64,000 nucleotides of DNA from Candidatus Poribacteria bacterium (GTDB lineage: Bacteria; Poribacteria; WGA-4E; GCA-2687025): the NCBI GenBank assembly GCA_018644665.1, contig JABGQA010000058.1, positions 388,810 through 452,809 of the forward strand, given 5' to 3'. Positions 15,862 through 23,473 of this stretch are shown here, piece by piece. Made by a program: the position numbers and the translations under genes. How positions within the stretch are numbered: position 1 is the stretch's first letter; each line of letters starts with the position of its first letter. A model generated the notes under the pieces. That model was not told the origin of the DNA. It was given only the letters and a program-made list of their open reading frames with translations, and ran no database searches.

Positions 15862-17475
15862 CTACGCGCCATCCTTACGCGACGGTGACAGGCGCATCCG
15901 CGGGCCCTCAAAGGCGACCTCGATCTCGTCGGCGTCGGCGTACCGGCGGCGCCACGTCGGGTGGTCGCGCATCTCCGGCGGGAAGCGCACTTCGACTCCC
16001 TCACCCGTCACGCGGACATCTCCGACGAAGCGGGCGCGGTCGGCTTCCAGGAACTCCTGCTTCGCCGTGCTCATCCACTCCGGGGCATGCATGGGGTCGA
16101 ACGTCTCGGCGTTCTTGGGGGCGTAGACGATGTACTTGTCGATGAGTTTGTCGCGGAGCGTCCGCAGCGCCCTGACCTCCCCGTGTACCAGGATGATGCT
16201 GCGCGGCTTCATGTAACTCACCTGCTGGCACAGCTGGACCTGATCGGCGTGCGCCGACAGGTTGTACTTGTCGACGCGGCACAGCATCGGGACGTCCTCG
16301 CCGTCGATCTTGAGAGTGTCGCCTGTCTGCAGTTCGAGCAATCGTCGTCCGGGCGACTCCTCGTCCTGGTAGCCGGTGATGAAGATGGCGTTCTTCCGGT
16401 CGGAGGCAAGCGCCTTCGCGTAGTACGCGCTCGGGCCACCTACGAGCATCCCGGACGACGCGATGATGACCTTCGGCCCCTTGGTGAGGATGCTGACGCG
16501 TTCGTTCGCCTGAAGCCGTGACACCTCGGGCATGTTGCGACGGGGGCGGCTCCAGAAGACGTGCTGCCGGGAGTTGCGCACGAAGTTCTGCAGCTTCTCG
16601 GGCAGATACGGCAGCAGCCCACGCTCGGGATCGCGCATGTCGTAGTATGCATCGCAGATCCAGCGAACCATGCCGTCCGTGTAGATCGGGAAGGTCGAGA
16701 TCGTCTGACTGAGCATGGAGAACTTGAGGATCAGGATGACTTCCTGCGCGCGTCCCAGCGCGAAGCTGGGGATCAGCACCGTACCTCCAGCGTCGACGAC
16801 CTCCGCCACCGCCTTCGCCAGCGTTTGCTCCTGTGACGATCTGTTCGGGTGCGCGCCGTCGCCGTACGTGCCTTCTAGTATCAGCAGGTCCGGCTGGAAG
16901 AAATCGATGGGCTTCATGCCCGCCACGGTGCGCTGTGCGGCGACGGAAACATCACCCGAATAGACGACCTTTCCGTCCTCCGTGTCGATCAGGATGCAGC
17001 CGGCTCCCACGATATGCCCCGAGCGATGGAAGTACACGCGCACGCCGGGTATCGGCTCGACCCACCGGTCGAACGCCACGGTCTGTAGGTGGGCAAGGGC
17101 GTTCTCGACCTCGCGGCGTCCGAAGAGAGGGAACTCGCCCTTCTCCTCGCGCTGCATGTCCATGATCTTGATCGTGTCGCGCAGGAGAATGTCCACGATG
17201 ACCTGCGTCGGCTCGGTGCAGAGCATGGGCGTCGCGGGATACTGCGCGTGCATCAGCGGCAATGAGCCGGTGTGGTCGATGTGCGCGTGGCTCAGGAGGA
17301 ACAGGTCGACCTTGCCGCGGGTGAGCGCCTGCAACAGTTCGAAGTTGGGCAGACTTGCCTCGCCCCGCCTGTTGGGTCTCAGGCCGGAGTCGATGACGAT
17401 GTTCTTGCCGGCGATCTGTAGCAGGTGGCAGCTCGCCCCTACCTCGCCGGCGCCCCCCAGCGCTGTGTAGATCAT
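15862..17475 (-). CDS. Metallo-beta-lactamase/beta-CASP ribonuclease
   Basis: A 537-residue MBL-fold, beta-CASP RNA-processing enzyme. The start is the ATG at 17475 (MIYTALGGAGEVGAS), where the family normally begins. The zinc motif HAHIDH is at residues 63-68, with later ligands in RSGHIVGAG and YSGDV. The beta-CASP insert spans about 200-400 (EGTYGD, PSFALGRAQEV), followed by IIASSGMLVGG, ITGYQDEESPGR and the final NLSAHADQ and LVHGE. It resembles the CPSF73/Ysh1-like bacterial RNases (YSH1/TTHA0252 type), so mRNA or tRNA endonuclease activity is likely. It is convergent with the AAC(3)-like gene. Confidence 0.92.
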   Translation of the reverse strand: MIYTALGGAGEVGASCHLLQIAGKNIVIDSGLRPNRRGEASLPNFELLQALTRGKVDLFLLSHAHIDHTGSLPLMHAQYPATPMLCTEPTQVIVDILLRDTIKIMDMQREEKGEFPLFGRREVENALAHLQTVAFDRWVEPIPGVRVYFHRSGHIVGAGCILIDTEDGKVVYSGDVSVAAQRTVAGMKPIDFFQPDLLILEGTYGDGAHPNRSSQEQTLAKAVAEVVDAGGTVLIPSFALGRAQEVILILKFSMLSQTISTFPIYTDGMVRWICDAYYDMRDPERGLLPYLPEKLQNFVRNSRQHVFWSRPRRNMPEVSRLQANERVSILTKGPKVIIASSGMLVGGPSAYYAKALASDRKNAIFITGYQDEESPGRRLLELQTGDTLKIDGEDVPMLCRVDKYNLSAHADQVQLCQQVSYMKPRSIILVHGEVRALRTLRDKLIDKYIVYAPKNAETFDPMHAPEWMSTAKQEFLEADRARFVGDVRVTGEGVEVRFPPEMRDHPTWRRRYADADEIEVAFEGPRMRLSPSRKDGA

Positions 17476-17770
17476 CGTGCGTTGCTCCCGGCGCCTCGCG
17501 CTCCCGACTCCACGATGAACCACCGGGCGTCGGCCGTCAACGGGCCCGCCGCTGAGACGGTCCTGCCCCGGCGCTCGAATCCGCGCGCCTATACGACTCG
17601 GCGCGAACTGTGGCTACCAATCAGTGAGCGGGCGAACCAATTCCTTTGGGGCAGGCGACATCGTAGCCGCCAGTCACTGCACGGCTTCGCTGATCCGCGC
17701 GTCCCCAGATCGTGGCGCCCAACAGATCGCTTCACACGGCTTCTCGCCCAGGCACAGAAGTAGGAGATTC

Positions 17771-18994
17771 ATGTTGGCACACGCCTCCGCACGACCCACG
17801 GGACGCGGCCGACCAGCATCGCGCCACGCCGGCGCCCTCGGCGCCCTGATGATCCTCGCCCTCCTCGCGACCGCGGCGTCTGCGCGGGACGTCATCCTCC
17901 TGATCGGCGACGGGATGGGCTTCAACCACGTCGCGGCCGGCCGAGCCTACTGCGTAGGCACGGAAGGCGCCCTGGTGATGGAGCAGATAGAGCGCCACGG
18001 GCAGGTGTCCACCCACGCGGCCAACGCCGCTGTCACCGACTCGGCGGCCTCGGCTACGGCCCTGGCGACCGGCGTGAAGTCGTACAACGGCGCCATAGCG
18101 GTGGCGATGGACGGATCGAATCTGGAGACGATCCTGGAGATAGCCAAGGCCAAGGGCATGGCGACGGGCCTTGTCAGCACGGCTCGCATCACCCACGCGA
18201 CTCCGGCCGCATTCGGCGCGCACGAAGCGAGCCGGAACAGTGAAGTCCAGATCGCGCAGGACCTCGTGCGGGACTCGCAGCCGGACGTGATGCTCGGCGG
18301 CGGTTCGCAGTTCTTCGGCGGCGCGCTGCTGGAGGAGGCCGCTCAGGCCGGCTATGAGGTGATCACCACTGCCGACGAACTCGGCGTCGCTACGGCGGGC
18401 GCCACCGAAACTTCGAAGACCCTGGGACTGTTTTCCGCCGGGTATATGACGTACGAGTTCGATCGATCGGACGCTTCCTCAGAGCCGCACCTGTCGGAAA
18501 TGGTAGCCAGCGCGCTCGACATGCTCTCGGTCCACCCCAACGGCTTCTTCCTGATGGTGGAGGCCGGCCGGATCGACCACGGCGCCCACGCGAACCATCT
18601 GCAACGAACCGTCCTCGAGGTCGAAGCGTTCGACGCCGCAATAGAGGTCGTGCAGAACTGGACTCGAGAGGGCTCGGCCAGACAGGCAGACACGCTCGTC
18701 CTCATCACGGCGGACCACGAGACCGGCGGGCTGAGCATCCAGAACCCCGACGACACGTTGGTAGCAGGCGAGTTCGTCAGGCCCGGATGGTCGTCCACGG
18801 GACATACGGCAGCGGATGTTCCCATATGGGGTTTCGGGCCCGGATCTGAAGCGGTCCAGGCCCAGATGGACAACATCGACATCTTCCCGATCATGCTGGA
18901 CGCCATGTCCACGGAGCCGGGGACGGCCGTAAGCCTGGTTGGCAAGCATCTCACCACGTTCGGGGCGCTCAAGCGCCCGGAAGCCACTCGATAG
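17771..18994 (+). CDS. Secreted alkaline phosphatase
   Basis: 407 residues, starting at the ATG at 17771 with TAGGAG six bases upstream; a signal peptide ends near residue 38 (LMILALLATAASA). It is a PhoA-type alkaline phosphatase: VILLIGDGMG carries the first metal aspartate, Ser91 in TDSAASATALATGVK is the nucleophile, EAGRIDHGAHANH and ITADHETGG hold further zinc ligands, and SSTGHTAADVP supplies the last histidine. It frees phosphate from organic esters in the periplasm or outside. It is followed by a hairpin and then the enolase-superfamily gene, and appears to be a single-gene unit. Confidence 0.93.
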   Translation: MLAHASARPTGRGRPASRHAGALGALMILALLATAASARDVILLIGDGMGFNHVAAGRAYCVGTEGALVMEQIERHGQVSTHAANAAVTDSAASATALATGVKSYNGAIAVAMDGSNLETILEIAKAKGMATGLVSTARITHATPAAFGAHEASRNSEVQIAQDLVRDSQPDVMLGGGSQFFGGALLEEAAQAGYEVITTADELGVATAGATETSKTLGLFSAGYMTYEFDRSDASSEPHLSEMVASALDMLSVHPNGFFLMVEAGRIDHGAHANHLQRTVLEVEAFDAAIEVVQNWTREGSARQADTLVLITADHETGGLSIQNPDDTLVAGEFVRPGWSSTGHTAADVPIWGFGPGSEAVQAQMDNIDIFPIMLDAMSTEPGTAVSLVGKHLTTFGALKRPEATR

Positions 18995-19017
18995 CGGACC
19001 GCACCGCTCGATCCTCT

Positions 19018-19051
19018 GACGCCCGGGCCGCGATGTCGTGGACCGGGCGTC
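19018..19051 (+). terminator. Hairpin after the alkaline phosphatase gene
   Basis: A perfect 9-bp stem GACGCCCGG/CCGGGCGTC (19018-19026 with 19043-19051) with a 16-base loop lies 24 bases after the stop. No strong U tract. Confidence 0.4.
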
Positions 19052-19111
19052 TGTCGTGCGGCCCTTATTGAGCGGTCGCTCGTAGGCGCGCCTGAGATCG
19101 TCGCGGCGCTG

Positions 19112-19140
19112 TTGAAGCGGACGTCATCGGACGGGACAAT
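19112..19140 (+). promoter_or_regulatory. Candidate promoter for the enolase-superfamily gene
   Basis: TTGAAG (19112-19117), a 17-base spacer and GACAAT (19135-19140) lie 46 bases upstream of the ATG at 19186. Confidence 0.45.
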
Positions 19141-19185
19141 GCCTGCGGAATCCGTGCGAAACGTCGCCCCATAAGGAGCCCGCGC

Positions 19186-20319
19186 ATGAAGGTCGCTCAG
19201 GTTGAGACGTTCCTGGTGGGCAACGTCCCGCCCTACCATGGCGGACGCTGCTGGCTCTTCGTGAAGCTCACGACGGACACCGGGATCGAAGGCGTCGGGG
19301 AGTGGGGCACGGCGCACGTTGGCCGCGAGACGTCACAGGCGCAGCTCATTGAGGCGTTGGCGCGACAGTTCGTGATCGGCGAAGACCCATTCCAGACGGA
19401 GATGCTCTTTCACCGCATCTTCGCGGCGGAGCATGACTATCGGCATCCGGGGTTGGGATCGACGCCTGCACTGAGCGCGTTGGAAATCGCGTGCTGGGAC
19501 ATCGTCGGGAAGGCGCTGGATCAGCCGATCTACAACTTACTCGGCGGCAAGTACCACGACACGCTGCGCGCTTACGCGTACATGCCGGCGGAGGGCATCT
19601 GGGAAGACCCGAAGAAGGCGGGGGACGTCGCCAAGCGGCTCGTGGACGAGGGCAACTCCGCGATGAAGTGGGACCCCTTCACCCCGTTCTTCCCACAGCC
19701 GCAGGAAGTCCCCCTCAAGACGATCAACCACGTCGCTGGCATCTTCGGCTGTATCCGCGACGCCGTCGGCGACGACATTGAGATCGGGATCGGGACGCAC
19801 GGGCAACTGACGACATCCAGCGCGATACGCGTCGCCAGCATCCTGGAGCCGTACCACCCGTTCTGGTTCGAGGAGCCGGTCGCGCCGGAGAACGTGGACG
19901 AGATGGCCCGCGTGGCGGCCCACACCAGCATCCCCATCGCCACGGGCGAGCGGCTGCTGACGAAGTACGAGTTCGCGCCAGTGCTACAGAAGCAGGCGGC
20001 GCAGATCATCCAACTCGATGTCGGCCACTGCGGCGGGATACTGGAGTCGAAGAAGATCGCCGGGATGGCTGAGGCCTACTACGCGACGATCGCGCCGCAC
20101 ATGTACTGCGGGCCTATCGCGGCGGCCGCGGCCGTGCAGGTCGCGACGTGCAGCCCGAACTTCCTCATCCAGGAGTGGAACGTCACGTCCATGCACTCGG
20201 ATCTGCTGACCGAGCCGATCGTGTTCACCGAGGGTAGGCTCACGCCACCGGCCGCGCCGGGTCTTGGCGTCGTGTTGGACATGGACGTCGTGGCGGAGCA
20301 CGCGTTCGAAGGGGCGTAG
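19186..20319 (+). CDS. Mandelate racemase/muconate-lactonizing (enolase superfamily) enzyme
   Basis: A 377-residue enolase-superfamily protein, probably a sugar-acid dehydratase. The N-terminal capping domain (about 1-125) holds GVGEWGTAHVGRETSQAQ. The barrel follows with SALEIACWDIVGKALDQPIYNLLGG and the metal/acid segments FWFEEPVAPEN, IATGERLLTKYEF and IQLDVGHCGGI, then IAPHMYCGP near the end. These give the Glu/Glu/Asp-type metal site and a distal histidine typical of galactonate/mannonate-type dehydratases. The exact substrate cannot be read. Ribosome site AAGGAG. It has its own candidate promoter. Likely a cytoplasmic step of sugar-acid breakdown. Confidence 0.9.
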   Translation: MKVAQVETFLVGNVPPYHGGRCWLFVKLTTDTGIEGVGEWGTAHVGRETSQAQLIEALARQFVIGEDPFQTEMLFHRIFAAEHDYRHPGLGSTPALSALEIACWDIVGKALDQPIYNLLGGKYHDTLRAYAYMPAEGIWEDPKKAGDVAKRLVDEGNSAMKWDPFTPFFPQPQEVPLKTINHVAGIFGCIRDAVGDDIEIGIGTHGQLTTSSAIRVASILEPYHPFWFEEPVAPENVDEMARVAAHTSIPIATGERLLTKYEFAPVLQKQAAQIIQLDVGHCGGILESKKIAGMAEAYYATIAPHMYCGPIAAAAAVQVATCSPNFLIQEWNVTSMHSDLLTEPIVFTEGRLTPPAAPGLGVVLDMDVVAEHAFEGA

Positions 20320-20426
20320 CTCCCGCGGGCGGCTGCGCGGACGGGCCGGACTCACGTCTCACCCGGGCGATACACCGGGCGGCCCCGCGCGTAGCTCTGC
20401 GCCGAGGACTTCGGATCGGCCGGCCG

Positions 20427-21008
20427 CTAGCAGTCGCAGCTTTCCCGAGGATCACGCGCCTCGTACCCCGCGATGCCGCCCGCTGGCGCCAACTCGACAT
20501 CGCAGCATTCGCTCAGCATCGCGCGGACCATGCCACGACCTCGCTGCACGCGCGACTTCATGCCGGAACCCGAGATGCCGACGCGGCGGGCAGCATCGAC
20601 CTGCGTCATGCCCTCCAGCTCGACGAGGCGTAGCGCCTCGCGATAGGGGTCGGGCAGACGGCTGACGTAGGGCCGCATGCAGGCCGCCAGCTCACCCTCC
20701 TGGTCGTCCTCTACGGCTGTGGGGCCAGAGACGCGACCGGAGTTCTCGTCCTCCAATTGCGCCATCGCGCCCGAGGCATTCGCACGGCTGCGATAGTAGT
20801 CCGTGATCGCGTTTCGCGCGATGCCGTATGCCCATGCCATGACGCGATCCGTGTCGCGCAAGCGGGACAGGTTCGCGTGCATCCGAATCAGCACGTCCTG
20901 CACGAGGTCCTCGGCGTCCTGTGGTGTGGCGACGCGGCGTTGGACGAAGGCGAGTAGTCCACGCCGCGTCTCCTCCCAGACGAGGCCGGTGTCGAAGGTG
21001 GTGGCCAT
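20427..21008 (-). CDS. SigZ-like ECF sigma factor with cysteine-rich C-terminus
   Basis: A 193-residue ECF sigma factor. Region 2 is RRVATPQDAEDLVQDVLIRMH and AWAYGIARNAITDYYRSR; region 4 is LPDPYREALRLVELEGMTQ, then AARRVGISGSGMKSRVQRGR. The C-terminal tail contains ECCDVELAP and ends ESCDC, giving four cysteines in the last 27 residues, a layout I associate with the SigZ group. No anti-sigma gene is adjacent, so the cysteine tail itself may sense metal or thiol stress (inference). AGGAGG precedes the ATG, and the stop codon of arsM lies inside that ribosome site, so translation is probably coupled. It is the last gene of the Sec redoxin-arsM-sigma unit. Confidence 0.9.
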   Translation of the reverse strand: MATTFDTGLVWEETRRGLLAFVQRRVATPQDAEDLVQDVLIRMHANLSRLRDTDRVMAWAYGIARNAITDYYRSRANASGAMAQLEDENSGRVSGPTAVEDDQEGELAACMRPYVSRLPDPYREALRLVELEGMTQVDAARRVGISGSGMKSRVQRGRGMVRAMLSECCDVELAPAGGIAGYEARDPRESCDC

Positions 21009-21020
21009 CGTCGGCGCCTC

Positions 21021-21803
21021 CTACGCGTCGCCGCGCGGTCGCCGCGCCTGGATCTTCGCCGAGACGACCAGGTCGGCCACGTCGCTGCCCGGCGCCCACT
21101 CGGCGATCATCTCTCGGCTGCCATCGACGGGCGTGACGGCGACCGCCTCGTATCCGAGCTCGGCGAGCATAGCCTCGATCTCGCCGATGGGTATGGCGCC
21201 CGAGACGCAACTCGCCCGCAGATCGAGGTCCGCGCGCGCTTCGTCGGGGATCGGGCCGCGCGCAACGATGTCGTAAATGGCGAGTCGCCCGCCCGGCTTC
21301 AGGACGCGGAACGCCTCCGCGAACACGGGCCGCTTGTCCGGCGCCAGGTTGATTACGCAGTTGGACAGGATGACGTCAACGGTCGAGTCGGCAACCGGTA
21401 GGTGCTCGATTTCGCCCAGCCGGAACTCGACGTTCGTCGCGTCGACGGACTCCGCGTTCTTGCGGGCGCGCGCGAGCATCCCGTGGGTCATATCCACACC
21501 GATGACGTGGCCCGTCCGGCCGACCTGGTTGGCGGCGAGGAAACAGTCCAGACCCGGGCCACTGCCGAGATCCAGGACCGTCTCACCGGGCTGCAGTTCG
21601 GCGATCGTGAGCGGATTGCCACAGCCGAGCCCCAGGTCGGCGCCCTCGGGCACGGATCCCTTCTCGGCGGCGGAGTACCCAAGGCGATCCTCCGCCGTGT
21701 CGGGCGCGCAGCAGTCCGACGCAGTGTCGCAGCACCCGGCGCCGTCCCTGGCGGCGATCTTCGCGTACGTCTCTCTGACGGCGGTGCGGATGTCTTCGCC
21801 CAT
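21021..21803 (-). CDS. arsM: Arsenite S-adenosylmethionine methyltransferase
   Basis: A 260-residue ArsM. The start at 21803 (MGEDIRTAVRETYAKIA) is where the family begins; AAGGGACAG precedes it. The SAM motif is VLDLGSGPGLDCFLAA with IGVDMTHGML. The three arsenic-ligand cysteines of the family are present: Cys61 in LGCGNP, Cys149 in LSNCVINL and Cys199 in ASCVSGA. An extra cysteine-rich N-terminus (GAGCCDTASDCCAP) is also typical. It methylates As(III) using SAM and thiols, detoxifying or volatilising arsenic. Directly upstream lies a selenocysteine-containing redoxin, and 12 bases downstream the SigZ-like sigma factor. Confidence 0.93.
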   Translation of the reverse strand: MGEDIRTAVRETYAKIAARDGAGCCDTASDCCAPDTAEDRLGYSAAEKGSVPEGADLGLGCGNPLTIAELQPGETVLDLGSGPGLDCFLAANQVGRTGHVIGVDMTHGMLARARKNAESVDATNVEFRLGEIEHLPVADSTVDVILSNCVINLAPDKRPVFAEAFRVLKPGGRLAIYDIVARGPIPDEARADLDLRASCVSGAIPIGEIEAMLAELGYEAVAVTPVDGSREMIAEWAPGSDVADLVVSAKIQARRPRGDA

Positions 21804-21888
21804 GCGTCTGTCCCTTCGCGTTCGGTTCGGTTGTGATGTTCGCATAGGGTGACGCGGAATGTGCGGGAAGGACGCACGATACGGCGGA

Positions 21889-22476
21889 TTAGCCGGCCGG
21901 CCACGCCGTGCGGATGTCCAGGATCGCCTGCCCCAACTCGGCGGGCTCGAAGCCCCACGGCCCTTGGCCGCCCTGGTACGCGACACGTCCGTCGACTCCC
22001 ACAAGGTATAGCCGCTCGGGTTGCGCAACGTAGGCCGTCATCACGGGATCGTCCATCTCGTCGACGTACGTCCGAATCCCGTGCGCCATGGCGACTTCGC
22101 ACTCGCCCGCGATCGCGCGGCGCTCCTCGATGGTCGTGGGGTCGTTTATCTTCGGACACAGGTCGCTGTTGGTGGCCCATCCGTCCTGAGGGTGCGCCTC
22201 GCGGATGTAGATGACCAGGAACTGCACTTCGTCGGAGTATCGGGCGTAGAGGTCGCGGAGGCTCACGGCCGCCTTGACGAACGGCGGTCAGGTGAAGCTC
22301 CCGAACACCAACGCGACGGGCCTGTCCCCGCGGAACGACGACAGGTGCACGCTCGTCTCGCCGGCGACATCGTAGAGCTCGAAGTCCGGCGCGAGGTCAC
22401 CCACTCCAGGAGCCGACGCGCCGTGCTTCTCGTGCCATTCCATCGTGGCCGCCATGTCCGGGAACGTCTCTGCCAT
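21889..22476 (-). CDS. Deiodinase-like selenoprotein (Sec63 encoded by in-frame TGA)
   Basis: The frame reads 62 codons from the ATG at 22476, meets TGA at 22290-22288, and continues in the same frame for 132 codons to a true stop at 21889. Read as selenocysteine, the protein has 195 residues of the iodothyronine-deiodinase-like (DI-like) thioredoxin fold. VFGSFT-U-PPFVK matches the vertebrate deiodinase active site (SCT-U-PPF), followed by FLVIYIREAHPQDGWA, ERLYLVGVDGRVAYQGG and GPWGFEPAEL. The N-terminus APDFELYDV is redoxin-like. A bacterial SECIS-like hairpin follows the TGA. Bacterial members are thiol/selenol oxidoreductases, not thyroid enzymes. The ribosome site is GGAGG about ten bases upstream. 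It is 85 bases upstream of arsM on the same strand. A nonsense-mutated pseudogene is unlikely, because the TGA sits exactly at the catalytic position and both sides are intact. Confidence 0.92.
22257..22273 (-). promoter_or_regulatory. Bacterial SECIS-like hairpin of the deiodinase-like gene
   Basis: Counting from the base after TGA, positions 15-20 (GGCGGC) pair with 26-31 (GCCUCC) with one C-U mismatch and close a CGUGA loop at 21-25. A three-pair minihelix with G in the first two loop bases, 20 bases after UGA, fits the bacterial SECIS model (16-37 bases). A competing CCGCC/GGCGG pairing starts right at the UGA. Confidence 0.7.
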
Positions 22477-22578
22477 GCGTCGTGCCTCCGCGCGGTGTGG
22501 CGTCTGCTCCCTCGATACTACCACGGCCCCCTATCCGCTCGTTCCTCCGCCGGGACTTCCGCGGGCCCAGCCGCCCGT

Positions 22579-23331
22579 CTACTGGCCCCAGGTCTTGCGG
22601 TAGGGGTCACCGGCCGACGCGCGCGACGCGGTCGTGTTGCGCGTCCAGTCGGTGTCCATGTCGGTGGCAAACGTCGCGTTCGTGAGACAGCTGCAGTTCC
22701 GCGCGAGCGTGGCGAACACCTCGTGTGCGATGAGCATGTTCCCAACGCGGTTTGCGTGGACGCCGTCCGGGTTGATGAGCCAGTCCGCCTGGCCCTGCGC
22801 GCGCCACACGTCCGCCAGCAGGCCGTCCATCTCCTCCGCGAGCGCCGCGATGCGGGCATTGTATGTCGCGTTAAGCTCCCGTGTGCCTCGATCGAACGGC
22901 GGGAAGCTCTTCCACCCGGTCATGTGGTAGATCGTCGTCAGCACGATGACGGGGTCACACGCGGCCTTCACGTCGGTGAGGATCGTACGCGCGTCGTCGA
23001 TGAACTCGTCGATGTCCATCCCGGCGCGCATGTCGTTCAGGCCGTAGCAGAAGATGAACAGGTCGGGATCGTGGTCGATGACGTCGTCGGCGTAGCGTTC
23101 CATCGCGCTGGGTTTGGCGGAATCCGCATAACCCGGGCTGCGCGTCGAGATCGCATTCGCGCCGATGCCGCTGTTGACGTAGTGGAACGGCGCGTCCTGC
23201 ACAGTGTCTATCAGGTCGGCGACGATGTCCGCGAAGTAGTGTGACGGATCGCTAACCCACGGCCCGCCCTGCACCGTGCTCTCGCCGAGAATCACCATCC
23301 GCTCGAACGGTTCGTGTCGGTAGTCGCGCAT
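22579..23331 (-). CDS. SGNH/GDSL-type hydrolase
   Basis: A 250-residue cytoplasmic SGNH-fold hydrolase. Block I is VILGESTVQGG with nucleophile Ser18 (a GES variant of GDS), the glycine block II is NSGIGANAIST, block III is FCYGLNDMR with the oxyanion asparagine, and block V is NPDGVHANRVG with the catalytic Asp and His. Such enzymes remove acyl groups from sugars or lipids. No signal peptide is seen. It lies 102 bases upstream of the selenoprotein gene on the same strand; whether it belongs to that unit is unclear. The C-terminus past about residue 215 is low in family features. Confidence 0.85.
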   Translation of the reverse strand: MRDYRHEPFERMVILGESTVQGGPWVSDPSHYFADIVADLIDTVQDAPFHYVNSGIGANAISTRSPGYADSAKPSAMERYADDVIDHDPDLFIFCYGLNDMRAGMDIDEFIDDARTILTDVKAACDPVIVLTTIYHMTGWKSFPPFDRGTRELNATYNARIAALAEEMDGLLADVWRAQGQADWLINPDGVHANRVGNMLIAHEVFATLARNCSCLTNATFATDMDTDWTRNTTASRASAGDPYRKTWGQ

Positions 23332-23410
23332 GGCGCTCGTTCTCCAATGGGTGGGAGACGGAGTGTATCACAGAGGCCGGGCGCGACGAGGCGGCGCGTC
23401 CTCTGAAGCG

Positions 23411-23444
23411 GGCGCGGCCCGGACCTCAATGGCCGGGCCGCGCC
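23411..23444 (-). terminator. Terminator hairpin after the TolB-like gene
   Basis: A perfect 12-bp GC-rich stem (23411-23422 with 23433-23444) with a 10-base loop lies about 30 bases beyond the stop of the minus-strand gene at 23474. Confidence 0.6.
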
Positions 23445-23473
23445 GACGAGCGCCCTTCTGGCGATCGCCTGCG

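Noticed and set aside
22288..22290. Two separate genes split at this TGA
   Set aside because: The fragments are in the same frame and together make one deiodinase-like fold whose active site spans the TGA; the second fragment has no ribosome site of its own.
22021..23244. A 407-codon open frame on the plus strand
   Set aside because: It lies antisense to the deiodinase-like selenoprotein and the SGNH gene, is rich in Arg and Val like GC-rich shadow frames, and has no recognisable domain.
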